64,000 nt of DNA, from the NCBI GenBank assembly GCA_009777725.1, contig WRLG01000010.1, positions 1 to 64,000 on the forward strand, in the 5' to 3' direction. Of the stretch, positions 15,582 to 23,899 are shown in pieces (position 1 is the first letter of the stretch; every line of letters begins with the position of its first letter). Made by a program: the position numbers and the translations under genes. Origin of the DNA: Oscillospiraceae bacterium. GTDB taxonomy: Bacteria > Bacillota > Clostridia > Oscillospirales > Ruminococcaceae. The notes under the pieces were generated by a model. That model was not told the DNA's origin. It did no database searches and worked only from the letters and a program-made list of their open reading frames with translations.

Positions 15582-15632
15582 AATATCACCTCTAAATTAA
15601 AAATTTTGTAAAATATTGTGCAACATTACATG

Positions 15633-15672
15633 TTGACTTCCTATATAAGATATGATATAATCTTATATAGGA
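15633..15672 (+). promoter_or_regulatory. Promoter with overlapping inverted-repeat operator
   Basis: TTGACT (15633-15638), 17-base spacer, TATAAT (15656-15661). The inverted repeat TCCTATATAAGAT (15639-15651) / ATCTTATATAGGA (15660-15672) covers the spacer and -10 box, so a bound dimer would block transcription of the 15694 gene. Confidence 0.75.
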
Positions 15673-15693
15673 TTATACGAAAGGAAGTTTTAT

Positions 15694-15972
15694 ATGGATT
15701 CTAAAGTTTTTGAAAGATTGGATATACAGCAAATACGAGGATTTTTGCAATGCGGGGAGCTTGAAAAGGCAAGCCCCAAAAGCTACGAGCAACGCATCAG
15801 TAAGGCACAAGAGCAAATTAACAAACGCCTTAAAGAGATAATACACAATGAAAAGGAATTCATAGAAGCCGAAAGCGAAGTCAATGATTACGTAAGCGTA
15901 TGCGAAGATGTATATATGGAAATGGGCATAAAATGCGGCGCAATCTTAATAATGAACCTCCTAAAGCCTTAA
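15694..15972 (+). CDS. DUF6809-like small helical protein
   Basis: 92 residues with GAAAGGAAG upstream. Charged helical sequence (EQRISKAQEQINKRLKEII) ending in a hydrophobic MGIKCGAILIMNLL helix, which is how I recall DUF6809 proteins ending. A protein with a similar layout occurs at 55106-55384, also divergent from a small DNA-binding gene. Its own promoter is under a palindromic operator. Function unknown; a toxin-antitoxin or phage-regulatory role is speculation. Its stop overlaps the PP2C stop by four bases. Confidence 0.55.
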   Translation: MDSKVFERLDIQQIRGFLQCGELEKASPKSYEQRISKAQEQINKRLKEIIHNEKEFIEAESEVNDYVSVCEDVYMEMGIKCGAILIMNLLKP

Positions 15973-17171
15973 ACCCCCAACTCAATAACAACCAAAGCCC
16001 TGTCGTCAAACGAACCTCTCTGCGAATAATTATCAAGCCAGACGGATAAAGCCTCCGCCTTGTCAACGCCGTGCGTAATACCGAAGCTCTTTAAAGCGGC
16101 GGCTTGCCTTGCGCCGTGATTCTCCCATAGCGCGGCGAGGGAAAGCCCTGTTTTTTCCATGACATGACTTGTATATTGCAATGAGTATGAAATATCGCTG
16201 TCGTTAACCCAAGGATAGGCTATAGGGGCGGGTATAGCCTTTGCCAGAGCAGGGGGGATTTCTTTAGGTTCATTGCCGTTTTGCAAAATGCCGTTAAGCT
16301 CCAAATCAAGATAAAGCCGTAAAAGCTCGTTCTTGGCGGGGTAATAATCATCGGCTACGCCGTCCGACATAAGCAGGACGGTGCTCATTTTGCCCCTTTT
16401 TATCATTGTGCGCCTCATAAGGCTGTTCGGCTCTCTGATTTGAGGTGAAATTAAAAACTCCGTTTCTCCGGCAAAGCTTCCGCTGTCGGGCGCGCCGAGC
16501 AGGCATAATGCCTCGTCAAACCCCGCCTTGGGGTTGACGGTTGCGATTGCCCCATCGCCGACCTGAACGGAAATTACTAAAAACTCTTTATTAACGGGGA
16601 TAACCGCCGCGGCAAGGAGTGTTGCCGCGAAGTCGTTTATTTCGGGAACTCTGCCTAGATGCTCAAACATTTTTTCCGAATCGCGGAAATCCGAAAAAGC
16701 CTTATTAACCTTATTAAAAGCCTTTTTAAAGCTATTTTGCATAATAGAAGCAAGCGCGCTGCAGGCAGCGGCGAAATCGGAAGAGTCAAGCGGCTTTGAC
16801 AGCTCGGACAGCAAACCAAGCGGAAGCCGGTTGAATTCGCTCTGGAGCGAATCGGCAACAGCCGCGCATGAAGTCTTTGCGCCGATTCGTGAAAGCGGCT
16901 TAGAGCCCGCCCCGTCTGAAACGGCGGCTATTACAATATCGCCTGCAAAGCGGTATTCAACCCAATCATCGCAGTTAGTCCCCTCATGCTTATGCTTTTT
17001 ACCGCGCACCCTTGCCGCCGTAACCTCGGCGGTTTTATTTTTTCCGCCGCCTTTCATATATTCGGGGTACGGCTCGGGGAAATCGGGGGGCAGCAGGTAT
17101 TTCCACATAGAGGCGGTATGAGCCGTAACCTCATCGTTTGAGAGGGGCTTTTCTTCTTTTTTACGCGTCAT
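15969..17171 (-). CDS. PP2C-family protein phosphatase (TerY-P triad)
   Basis: 400 residues. PP2C metal-binding segments are present in order: VSDGAGS near residue 80, VGDGAIA near 205, LLMSDGVADDY near 270 and SFDDRALVVIE at the C-terminus. The first ~60 residues are a family-specific extension. It dephosphorylates Ser/Thr-phosphorylated proteins, presumably targets of the kinase at 12147-13616. It lies 12 bases downstream of the vWA gene, clearly one operon. The insertion that separates it from the kinase begins immediately at its stop codon. Confidence 0.85.
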   Translation of the reverse strand: MTRKKEEKPLSNDEVTAHTASMWKYLLPPDFPEPYPEYMKGGGKNKTAEVTAARVRGKKHKHEGTNCDDWVEYRFAGDIVIAAVSDGAGSKPLSRIGAKTSCAAVADSLQSEFNRLPLGLLSELSKPLDSSDFAAACSALASIMQNSFKKAFNKVNKAFSDFRDSEKMFEHLGRVPEINDFAATLLAAAVIPVNKEFLVISVQVGDGAIATVNPKAGFDEALCLLGAPDSGSFAGETEFLISPQIREPNSLMRRTMIKRGKMSTVLLMSDGVADDYYPAKNELLRLYLDLELNGILQNGNEPKEIPPALAKAIPAPIAYPWVNDSDISYSLQYTSHVMEKTGLSLAALWENHGARQAAALKSFGITHGVDKAEALSVWLDNYSQRGSFDDRALVVIELGV

Positions 17172-17183
17172 ATCAGCACTCCT

Positions 17184-17825
17184 TTACGGGACAATCACAA
17201 AGCCCTGCGGAGGTGGCGGAAGCTCTATATTCGCGCCCGGCTTTGAATCGAGGCTCTTAGACGAGAGCTTTACCGAGCTTGAAACCCAAGCGAAAAATCT
17301 GGCTAAATCACCCGACGAAAGGGTGTTCATCATAACAACGCACTCTGTTATTTCTTTAAGCGCGGAGGCATCGGCGCGCGCTCCTGCGGCGCAGGCTATA
17401 ATGTTAGCGGGCTTCGCACTTTTCAGCTCGGCGGCGGCGGAACGCCACTCATCGGTCGGCGCGCCATCGGTAAGTATGAAAACAAGCGGCTTCCAGTCGC
17501 CTTTTTGCGTATCGGTTGACCTACGCACCTCGTTTTTTATGCAATCCGACAAAAGCCGCAACGCCGCACCCAAAGCAGTCGCGCCTCCGGCTTGCAGTGA
17601 GGGCTCGTTAAAAAGCATAAGCTCGGTCAGCGGAGCAATCTGCCGCGCTGATGAATTGAAAGTTATTACCGATAAGTACGCCGTTTCCAACGCTTGAGGG
17701 TCGCCGCGAAGCTCGGAGAGCAGGGCGCGAACCCCGTGGCGCACGGCTTCAATGGGGTCGCCCTGCATTGAGCCGGAAACGTCAAGTAAAAGATATACAG
17801 GCAGTCTGCGCGTAAATTCTGACAT
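17184..17825 (-). CDS. TerY-like von Willebrand factor A protein
   Basis: 213 residues from ATG 17825 (AAAGGTG upstream). The metal-ion-dependent adhesion site is visible as LLLDVSGSM, with the Thr in GGATALGAAL and Asp in ILTDGAPTDEW. The C-terminal ELPPPPQGFVIVP tail is typical of TerY-P vWA proteins. In these triads the vWA protein is thought to scaffold the kinase and phosphatase in a stress-response signalling complex. First gene of the operon vWA-PP2C-(island)-kinase. No terC, terD or terZ gene is in the window. Confidence 0.85.
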   Translation of the reverse strand: MSEFTRRLPVYLLLDVSGSMQGDPIEAVRHGVRALLSELRGDPQALETAYLSVITFNSSARQIAPLTELMLFNEPSLQAGGATALGAALRLLSDCIKNEVRRSTDTQKGDWKPLVFILTDGAPTDEWRSAAAELKSAKPANIIACAAGARADASALKEITECVVMMNTLSSGDLARFFAWVSSSVKLSSKSLDSKPGANIELPPPPQGFVIVP

Positions 17826-17855
17826 ATAATTCACCTTTCTTTAGAGCCTGCTCGC

Positions 17856-19436
17856 TCAGAGCGATTGAACATCATCTTTCAGTAAATTGTTCAGTTCCAG
17901 AAGCTCCTTATCAACATCAATTCTGGGGAACAGCACCGCTCCCTTTTTAACCTGAACATTTTCGGGCAAAACACCGAATTTACCCGCGTTTTCATAGGTC
18001 GCGTCATCAAGGCTCAGCCCGATTTGCTCCCATATAAGCGGCATAACCGACGGCATAAAGGGATACAAAAGCGTAGAAGCAACCCTTAATACTTCAAGCA
18101 GATTATATATAACTGAGGCAAGCCGCGCATTGTTATCGGGGTTTTTAGCCAATACCCAAGGCTCGGTTTCGTCAATATATTTGTTAGCGCGCGATATAAC
18201 CTTGAAGATTTCCTCCAATGCGTTATTTAACCGCGTTTCATCTATAAACTCGTCAACTTTACCGCGCAAGGCATTAATCATGCCGACAAGCTCATCGTCT
18301 ATGGCTTCTTCCTTGCGTTCGGAAATCAAAGCTCCTTTGAAATATTTATCAGCCATCGCAACGGTCCGCGAGGTTAGGTTGCCCAAGTCGTTTGCTAAAT
18401 CGGCGTTAATACGGCGGAGCATACCCTCGTTTGAAAAAGAATAATCCGCGCCTAACGCCATCTCGCGCAGTATGTGATAACGAAGCGCGTCCGCGCCGTA
18501 TCTGCCGCCTAATATAAACGGGTCAACTACATTCCCTAAGGATTTTGACATTTTAACGCCGTCAAATACTATCCAGCCGTGAACGGCAAGATGCTTAGGC
18601 AACGGCAGTTCCAACGCCATCAGCACAGCGGGCCAAATCAGCGCGTGGAAGCGCATGATGTCTTTGGCAACCATATGAACATCGCAAGCCCAATATTTAT
18701 GAAAATCATCATAAGCCGAGTTTTCAAAGCCAAGTGCTGTGATATAGTTGGAAAGCGCGTCAATCCATACATATACAACATGCCCGGGGTCAAAATCAAC
18801 AGGAACGCCCCAACTGAAAGTGGTTCTTGATACGCACAAATCCTCCAGCCCGGGGCGGATAAAGTTGTTTACGAGTTCTGAAGCGCGTGTTTTAGGCTGT
18901 AAAAAATCCGTTTCGGTTAAAAGCTTTTCCAATCTTTCCGCGAAAAGGGACATCTTGAAAAAGTAAGCTTCTTCTTTAGCATCAATAACTTCGCGCCCAC
19001 ATTCGGGGCATTTGCCGTTTACCAGCTGGGATTCTGTCCAGAAGCTTTCATCGGGCGTGCAGTATTTTCCGCTGTATTCGCCCTTGTATATATAACCCTT
19101 GTCGTAAAGCCTTTTGAAGATTTTTTGCACGGATTCGATATGGTAGCTGTCGGTCGTCCTGATATATCGGTCATATTTGATGCCCATATATTCCCAGAGC
19201 CTTTTAAAATTCGCAACGATTCCGTCAACATATTCTTTCGGCTGTAAGCCTTCTTCCTTTGCTTTTTGCTCAATTTTCTGACCATGCTCGTCCGTCCCCG
19301 TGAGGAACATGACGTCATAGCCCTGCATTCTTTTGTAGCGCGCTATGCTGTCACATGCTACAGTCGTGTAGCAATGCCCTATATGAGGATTCCCCGAAGG
19401 GTAATATATAGGCGTTGTGATATAAAAAGTTTTCAT
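17856..19436 (-). CDS. metG: Methionyl-tRNA synthetase
   Basis: 526 residues, class I synthetase charging tRNA-Met. YPSGNPHIGHCYT (HIGH motif) near residue 13-24 and VKMSKSLGNVVDPF (KMSKS) near 298 are intact; CTPDESFW and CPECG supply the zinc knuckle. The C-terminal tRNA-binding domain found in longer MetG proteins is absent, as in the short type. AAGGAG precedes ATG. No T-box leader is visible upstream. Confidence 0.95.
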   Translation of the reverse strand: MKTFYITTPIYYPSGNPHIGHCYTTVACDSIARYKRMQGYDVMFLTGTDEHGQKIEQKAKEEGLQPKEYVDGIVANFKRLWEYMGIKYDRYIRTTDSYHIESVQKIFKRLYDKGYIYKGEYSGKYCTPDESFWTESQLVNGKCPECGREVIDAKEEAYFFKMSLFAERLEKLLTETDFLQPKTRASELVNNFIRPGLEDLCVSRTTFSWGVPVDFDPGHVVYVWIDALSNYITALGFENSAYDDFHKYWACDVHMVAKDIMRFHALIWPAVLMALELPLPKHLAVHGWIVFDGVKMSKSLGNVVDPFILGGRYGADALRYHILREMALGADYSFSNEGMLRRINADLANDLGNLTSRTVAMADKYFKGALISERKEEAIDDELVGMINALRGKVDEFIDETRLNNALEEIFKVISRANKYIDETEPWVLAKNPDNNARLASVIYNLLEVLRVASTLLYPFMPSVMPLIWEQIGLSLDDATYENAGKFGVLPENVQVKKGAVLFPRIDVDKELLELNNLLKDDVQSL

Positions 19437-19464
19437 AATATGTTCTCCTTAAAATTTACTGACA

Positions 19465-19572
19465 TCAAAACGGGTAAAGCCGCTTTAATTCCTCATCGGG
19501 AAGTCCCGTAATTTCTTTCACATCGTCAAAGACAAAGCCTTTTTTGGTCGTGCATATCGCGCATGATTTCAA
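19465..19572 (-). CDS. Possible 35-residue ORF or frameshifted remnant
   Basis: A frame from TTG 19572 reads LKSCAICTTKKGFVF and ends LPDEELKRLYPF. A second start, ATG 19585 with AGGGGAAG upstream, reads MTHTFEIMRDMHDQK and would join the first frame only by a +1 shift at a run of six A. I do not recognise either. It could be a decayed gene or a real small CxxC peptide; weak support. Confidence 0.25.
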   Translation of the reverse strand: MKSCAICTTKKGFVFDDVKEITGLPDEELKRLYPF

Positions 19573-19627
19573 ATGTATGTGTCATAGATTCCGCTTCCCC
19601 TTTCACTATAGCCTACCCTAAATCTCT

Positions 19628-22537
19628 TCAGTCATTACTCTCAATCCTCTTAAAAGCGGCTTTTAGCCTTGCTTCGGCTTTGTCGTAGTCAAAATTGTCA
19701 ATATCGGAGATGCAGTTGCCGATTGTCGTTAAAACGGTTTCATCGTAATAGCTGTAGTCCTGCACATATCTCAGCACATCGCCTGCGGTTTTAAATTCAA
19801 GAGAGTCAAATAATTCCAGAGCAACAATTATTTTTTCCTTTAGCTCCTCTTTTGCAATGGCGGTCTTGATTTGCGCTTCGGTAATTTCAACGTCGGGTGA
19901 CTTACCGGCATTGAAAAATTCCCCTATACCGGCTAACAGCTCGCCGTAGCTTGCTAAAAGCAAGGGAGTATTATCTTGGATTGTTTTATAGTCCTCCGCT
20001 TTTCCTGCGAATTCCAAAGCCTTTGCCTGCTCGGAAAGCGCGGTTGCACCAACGGTTAAAGCCGCACTCTTCAACCCGTGAACCTCGGTTGTATAATTTT
20101 TCAGATTCTTTCTGTTGCTTGAATTTTTCTCTATGCTCCGCTTGATTTCTTCCCCTGTTTCATAGAAAATTTTAAGAACCTCCAAGTAAGCTTCGACCTT
20201 GCCGCCGTAATATTGAAGCCCCGCCGCAACATCTATCCCATCGATATTGACCCCGCTCGGGTGAAGTGATGCCTTAACCTCCTCCTCCTCGGGCTGAACC
20301 AAATCAAACAATTTCTGCACGTTAAGACGGTCCATCTCGCCCGAAGCCGTGTTCTCGTCCTGCTCCTTATAGGTATAAAGCTGAGAGGGCAGCCATTTTT
20401 CAAGGATTGCTTCCAGTAACCGTATTTCAATGGGCTTGGAGAGAAAGTCATTTAAGCCGTGCTCTAAAAACATATCCTTAGCACCGCCTACCGCGTTTGC
20501 TGTAAGCGCGATAATGGGCAACTGCCTGCAATAGGCATCGCCTTGCGAACGGATAAGCTTTGTCGTCTCTACCCCGTCCATCTCCGGCATCATATGGTCC
20601 ATGAAAACAAGGTCATAATATCCCGAATTGACCATACGAACCGCCAGCCGCCCGCTGTCCGCTATATCCGCTTTAATGCCGTACATCTGTAAAAGCTGTT
20701 GCGTAACCTTTAGATTTACTTTGTTGTCGTCTACAATCAGAACCTGTGCATCCGGCGCGAAGATTGTCATCCTCACGCCCATGTCGGCACTCGTGCTTGC
20801 AACACTGCTAATCCTCTTGCTGTCCGCGATTTTTTGCTCTATCATTACGGTAAAGCAAGAGCCCTCTCCGTAAACGCTCTCGACCGTAATATTTCCCTTC
20901 ATAAGCTCAACCAAGGATTTCGTTATGGAAAGCCCCAGCCCGGTGCCCTCAATTTCCCTGTTCTTCTTCGTATCAACCTGCTGGAAGTTAACAAAGAGCT
21001 TACCTATATCCTCCTTTGTAATCCCGATGCCTGTGTCCTTAATTTTGAATTTAATGGAAATCAGATTTCCATTCCTGCCGACATCGCTTACGGAAAAATT
21101 AATATATCCCTCTTTTGTAAATTTAACGGCATTGTTCAGCAGGTTAATCAGAACCTGCCTGATGCGAACCTCATCACCGTGAAGCTTGCGGGGCAGATTG
21201 GGGTCGATTTCGGAGATGAACTGCACCGTGTGCTTTTTGGAAAGCGCGACCTTAACAATGCTGATAACCTCGTTTATCATACCCATGGTATCATAATTAG
21301 ACGGCAGAAGCTCCAGCTTGCCCGCTTCTATTTTAGATATATCCAAAATATCATTTATAATATTGAGCATGTTTGATGAGGCAGTTTTAATCCCTTGGGC
21401 GTATTTATAATCCTTTTCCTGCATACAAAGCTCTGCAAAACCTGCAATCGCGTTCATGGGCGTGCGTATTTCATGCGACATATTGGCGAGAAAATCGCTC
21501 TTGGCAGAACTTGCCCTTTCCGCTCTGAGGCGCATTTTAGTCAATTCCTCAATCTGCTCTTTCTGCGTGGTAACGTCAAAAATAAGCGCGGAAAAGCCGA
21601 TTACCCGGCGTTTCTTATCGTAAATTTCAGAGCTGCGCTTTTCGTAGCAACGCCCGTCCCTGCTAAACTCTGAATTTTCCATATTTCTGAACAGTTCCGC
21701 AAAAAACCGAACCGAAGCCTCGTCCTCTTTCTCGTCCGCGGGAGCTATCATTTTGGAAAACCGCTTTCTCGCCGAGGTGTTCGCGTCCAGTAGCTTCATA
21801 TTTCGGTCAACTACAATCAGCGAATCCCCCATTGTCTCAATAACACTGTTACGGGCGATTGAAACCACGTCGAACAGATTATATTTATGCACGATATAAA
21901 TTAAAACAATACAGCAGATTAAAACCGATAAAGAGGTAGGGTCGTAAGCTTCAAATAAATCAAAAATAAACATCGTCTTAACGATTATGGGGAAGGTAGC
22001 CGCTACACAAGCCGTAATCATCGAACCAAGCCCTTTAAGCACTTTTTCTCGCAGGGCTTTCACGACTATGCCGTAAATAAGGATAAGCGAGCTTGCCATG
22101 GTTACGGGTACAATCGGGTAAAACAGCCCTGTATCGGTTTGGATAACTGTGTAGCCGTTTGCGTTAATTAAGCTGAAATCCCTAATCAGCCAATCGGTTT
22201 GCTCAACCATTAAAACTAATATATATATGGTTAAGCTCATGCAGAATATTAAAGCACCCGCCCAGCCCGAGAGCCTCGTCTTGAAAAACCTGTTTAGAAA
22301 CATGGCGACTAACAGCCCCACAAAGCAAGCGCCCATGCTTTGTATTTTAAACGCCATAATGGCTTCACCTATATCGTCAGACATCATAATCAGAAGCGTT
22401 CCGACCGAATTAACAAGCGAAGCTCCGAGCATCAGAACGAGGAATTCCTTATCGGTCGTTCTGATTAGGTAGACACTGATGATTATCAGCGCGAACGATG
22501 CAAGGATTGTAATCATTTGCAAAATAAGATAAAACAT
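19628..22537 (-). CDS. 7TM hybrid sensor histidine kinase with receiver and HPt domains
   Basis: About 969 residues from ATG 22537 (an in-frame start at 22609 is possible). Order: seven hydrophobic segments (HisKA_7TM-like sensor) to residue ~225, a PAS-like domain, HisKA with FLANMSHEIRTPMNAI (phospho-His), HATPase with NLLNNAVKFT, DTGIGI and GTGLGLSITKSLVELM, a receiver with VDDNKVNL and the acceptor in FMDHMMPEMDG, and an HPt domain with EVHGLKSAALTVGA. So the whole His-Asp-His relay is in one protein. Last gene of a signalling operon with HD-GYP, FapA, CheX-like and CheY-like genes. Confidence 0.88.
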   Translation of the reverse strand: MFYLILQMITILASFALIIISVYLIRTTDKEFLVLMLGASLVNSVGTLLIMMSDDIGEAIMAFKIQSMGACFVGLLVAMFLNRFFKTRLSGWAGALIFCMSLTIYILVLMVEQTDWLIRDFSLINANGYTVIQTDTGLFYPIVPVTMASSLILIYGIVVKALREKVLKGLGSMITACVAATFPIIVKTMFIFDLFEAYDPTSLSVLICCIVLIYIVHKYNLFDVVSIARNSVIETMGDSLIVVDRNMKLLDANTSARKRFSKMIAPADEKEDEASVRFFAELFRNMENSEFSRDGRCYEKRSSEIYDKKRRVIGFSALIFDVTTQKEQIEELTKMRLRAERASSAKSDFLANMSHEIRTPMNAIAGFAELCMQEKDYKYAQGIKTASSNMLNIINDILDISKIEAGKLELLPSNYDTMGMINEVISIVKVALSKKHTVQFISEIDPNLPRKLHGDEVRIRQVLINLLNNAVKFTKEGYINFSVSDVGRNGNLISIKFKIKDTGIGITKEDIGKLFVNFQQVDTKKNREIEGTGLGLSITKSLVELMKGNITVESVYGEGSCFTVMIEQKIADSKRISSVASTSADMGVRMTIFAPDAQVLIVDDNKVNLKVTQQLLQMYGIKADIADSGRLAVRMVNSGYYDLVFMDHMMPEMDGVETTKLIRSQGDAYCRQLPIIALTANAVGGAKDMFLEHGLNDFLSKPIEIRLLEAILEKWLPSQLYTYKEQDENTASGEMDRLNVQKLFDLVQPEEEEVKASLHPSGVNIDGIDVAAGLQYYGGKVEAYLEVLKIFYETGEEIKRSIEKNSSNRKNLKNYTTEVHGLKSAALTVGATALSEQAKALEFAGKAEDYKTIQDNTPLLLASYGELLAGIGEFFNAGKSPDVEITEAQIKTAIAKEELKEKIIVALELFDSLEFKTAGDVLRYVQDYSYYDETVLTTIGNCISDIDNFDYDKAEARLKAAFKRIESND

Positions 22538-22633
22538 TAGGCAATGCTCATTCCTCTCCGACGAAAGTATAAGAGTATGCGGATTCAACAAAAACAAGAC
22601 GGAGACCATTGCAAAGCCCGTCTTGTTTTGTTG

Positions 22634-23794
22634 CTACTTAAACAATGATTCAAAGGTAATCTTTTCGTTTAAACGCTCTTTGATAGCCTCGCTGAGCCCT
22701 AAGAATATATCGGTCAGCTCGGGGTCAAAGAAAACTCCTCTGTCTCCTTTTATAATGTCAAGGGATTTTTCGTGGCTGAAAGGTTCTTTATAAGGGCGGG
22801 CGGAGGTTAAGGCATCGTAAACGTCTACAAGAGAAAGGATTCTGGCGCAAAGCGGAATATCCTCGCCTGCAAGCCCTGCGGGGTAGCCCGTCCCGTTCCA
22901 GCGTTCGTGGTGGTATAAAGCCATATCCTTGGCTATATGCAGAAATTGCGTGTCGTCACCCTCATCGATTTTGAGCGTATCAAAAATTTTCTGAAACGCA
23001 TTCGCGCCCATCTGGGTATGCTGGATATTATGCACGCCCTCTATTGCCTCGAAAATCTTCTCAAAAGTGTTTCCGCCGATTTTTGAGTGCGTTTTCATTG
23101 TTTCAAACTCTTCTTTATTCAAAGCGGATTCTTTACGCAAAATCGCATCGTTTATGCCGATTTTCCCTATATCGTGAAGCGGCGCGGCGCGAACCAGATT
23201 CCGCACATAACCCTCATCAAAAAGGTGGGCGTAGCTCGGATGTTCCGCCAGCGCGTGGATAAAAATTTTAAAGTAGCTGGTGGTGTTCTTAATATGCCCG
23301 CCCGTTGTGCCGTCCCTCGATTCCACCATCTCCGCAAAGCAGGTAGACATCACGTCATGCAGGCGTTCTATCAGAAAGGTTTTCTCCGCAACTTGAATCT
23401 CCAGCGAAATTCTGTAGGAGCTTAATTCAAGCTGGGTTTCAATCCTCCTTATCATAATATCCGTCACAAAAGGCTTGCGTATGAAGTCAACCGCGCCTAA
23501 TTGAAGGCACCTTACCTCCATAGCGGATTCCTGCTCCGATGTGAGGAAAATAACGGGAATCCCTGAAAGACTGGGGTCTTCCTTGATTCTTTGCAGGGTT
23601 TCAAAGCCGTCCATATCCGGCATATTAAGGTCAAGCAGGATAAGGTCCGGATAAACCTTATTCAAAAACTTTAAAGCCTGCGAGCCCGAAATTGCCAGCG
23701 TAAGCTTATACCTATCCCCTAACAGCTGCTCTGCGAATTTTAAATTTGAGGGCACATCGTCAACCGCTAAAATATGTTTCCTCCCGTCGCCCAT
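22634..23794 (-). CDS. Response regulator with HD-GYP c-di-GMP phosphodiesterase
   Basis: 386 residues from ATG 23794 (GAAAGG upstream). Residues 1-125 are a receiver (ILAVDDVPSN, acceptor Asp in LILLDLNMPDMDGF, Lys in RKPF). Residues ~170-370 are an HD-GYP domain: HDIGKIGINDAIL, then HSKIGG, and HHERWNGTGYPAGL with the GYP triplet. The domain hydrolyses cyclic di-GMP, so phosphorylation by the adjacent hybrid kinase probably tunes c-di-GMP. It belongs to the RpfG-like class. Confidence 0.92.
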   Translation of the reverse strand: MGDGRKHILAVDDVPSNLKFAEQLLGDRYKLTLAISGSQALKFLNKVYPDLILLDLNMPDMDGFETLQRIKEDPSLSGIPVIFLTSEQESAMEVRCLQLGAVDFIRKPFVTDIMIRRIETQLELSSYRISLEIQVAEKTFLIERLHDVMSTCFAEMVESRDGTTGGHIKNTTSYFKIFIHALAEHPSYAHLFDEGYVRNLVRAAPLHDIGKIGINDAILRKESALNKEEFETMKTHSKIGGNTFEKIFEAIEGVHNIQHTQMGANAFQKIFDTLKIDEGDDTQFLHIAKDMALYHHERWNGTGYPAGLAGEDIPLCARILSLVDVYDALTSARPYKEPFSHEKSLDIIKGDRGVFFDPELTDIFLGLSEAIKERLNEKITFESLFK

Positions 23795-23899
23795 TAAAAC
23801 CAACCTTTCAAATCAATCAAGGCTTTTGCTTTAGGGTTTAGGAGACAGGGAGCTTTTACGCCCTTATTCCCGGACCCTCAATCCTCAATCCTCGTTGAA

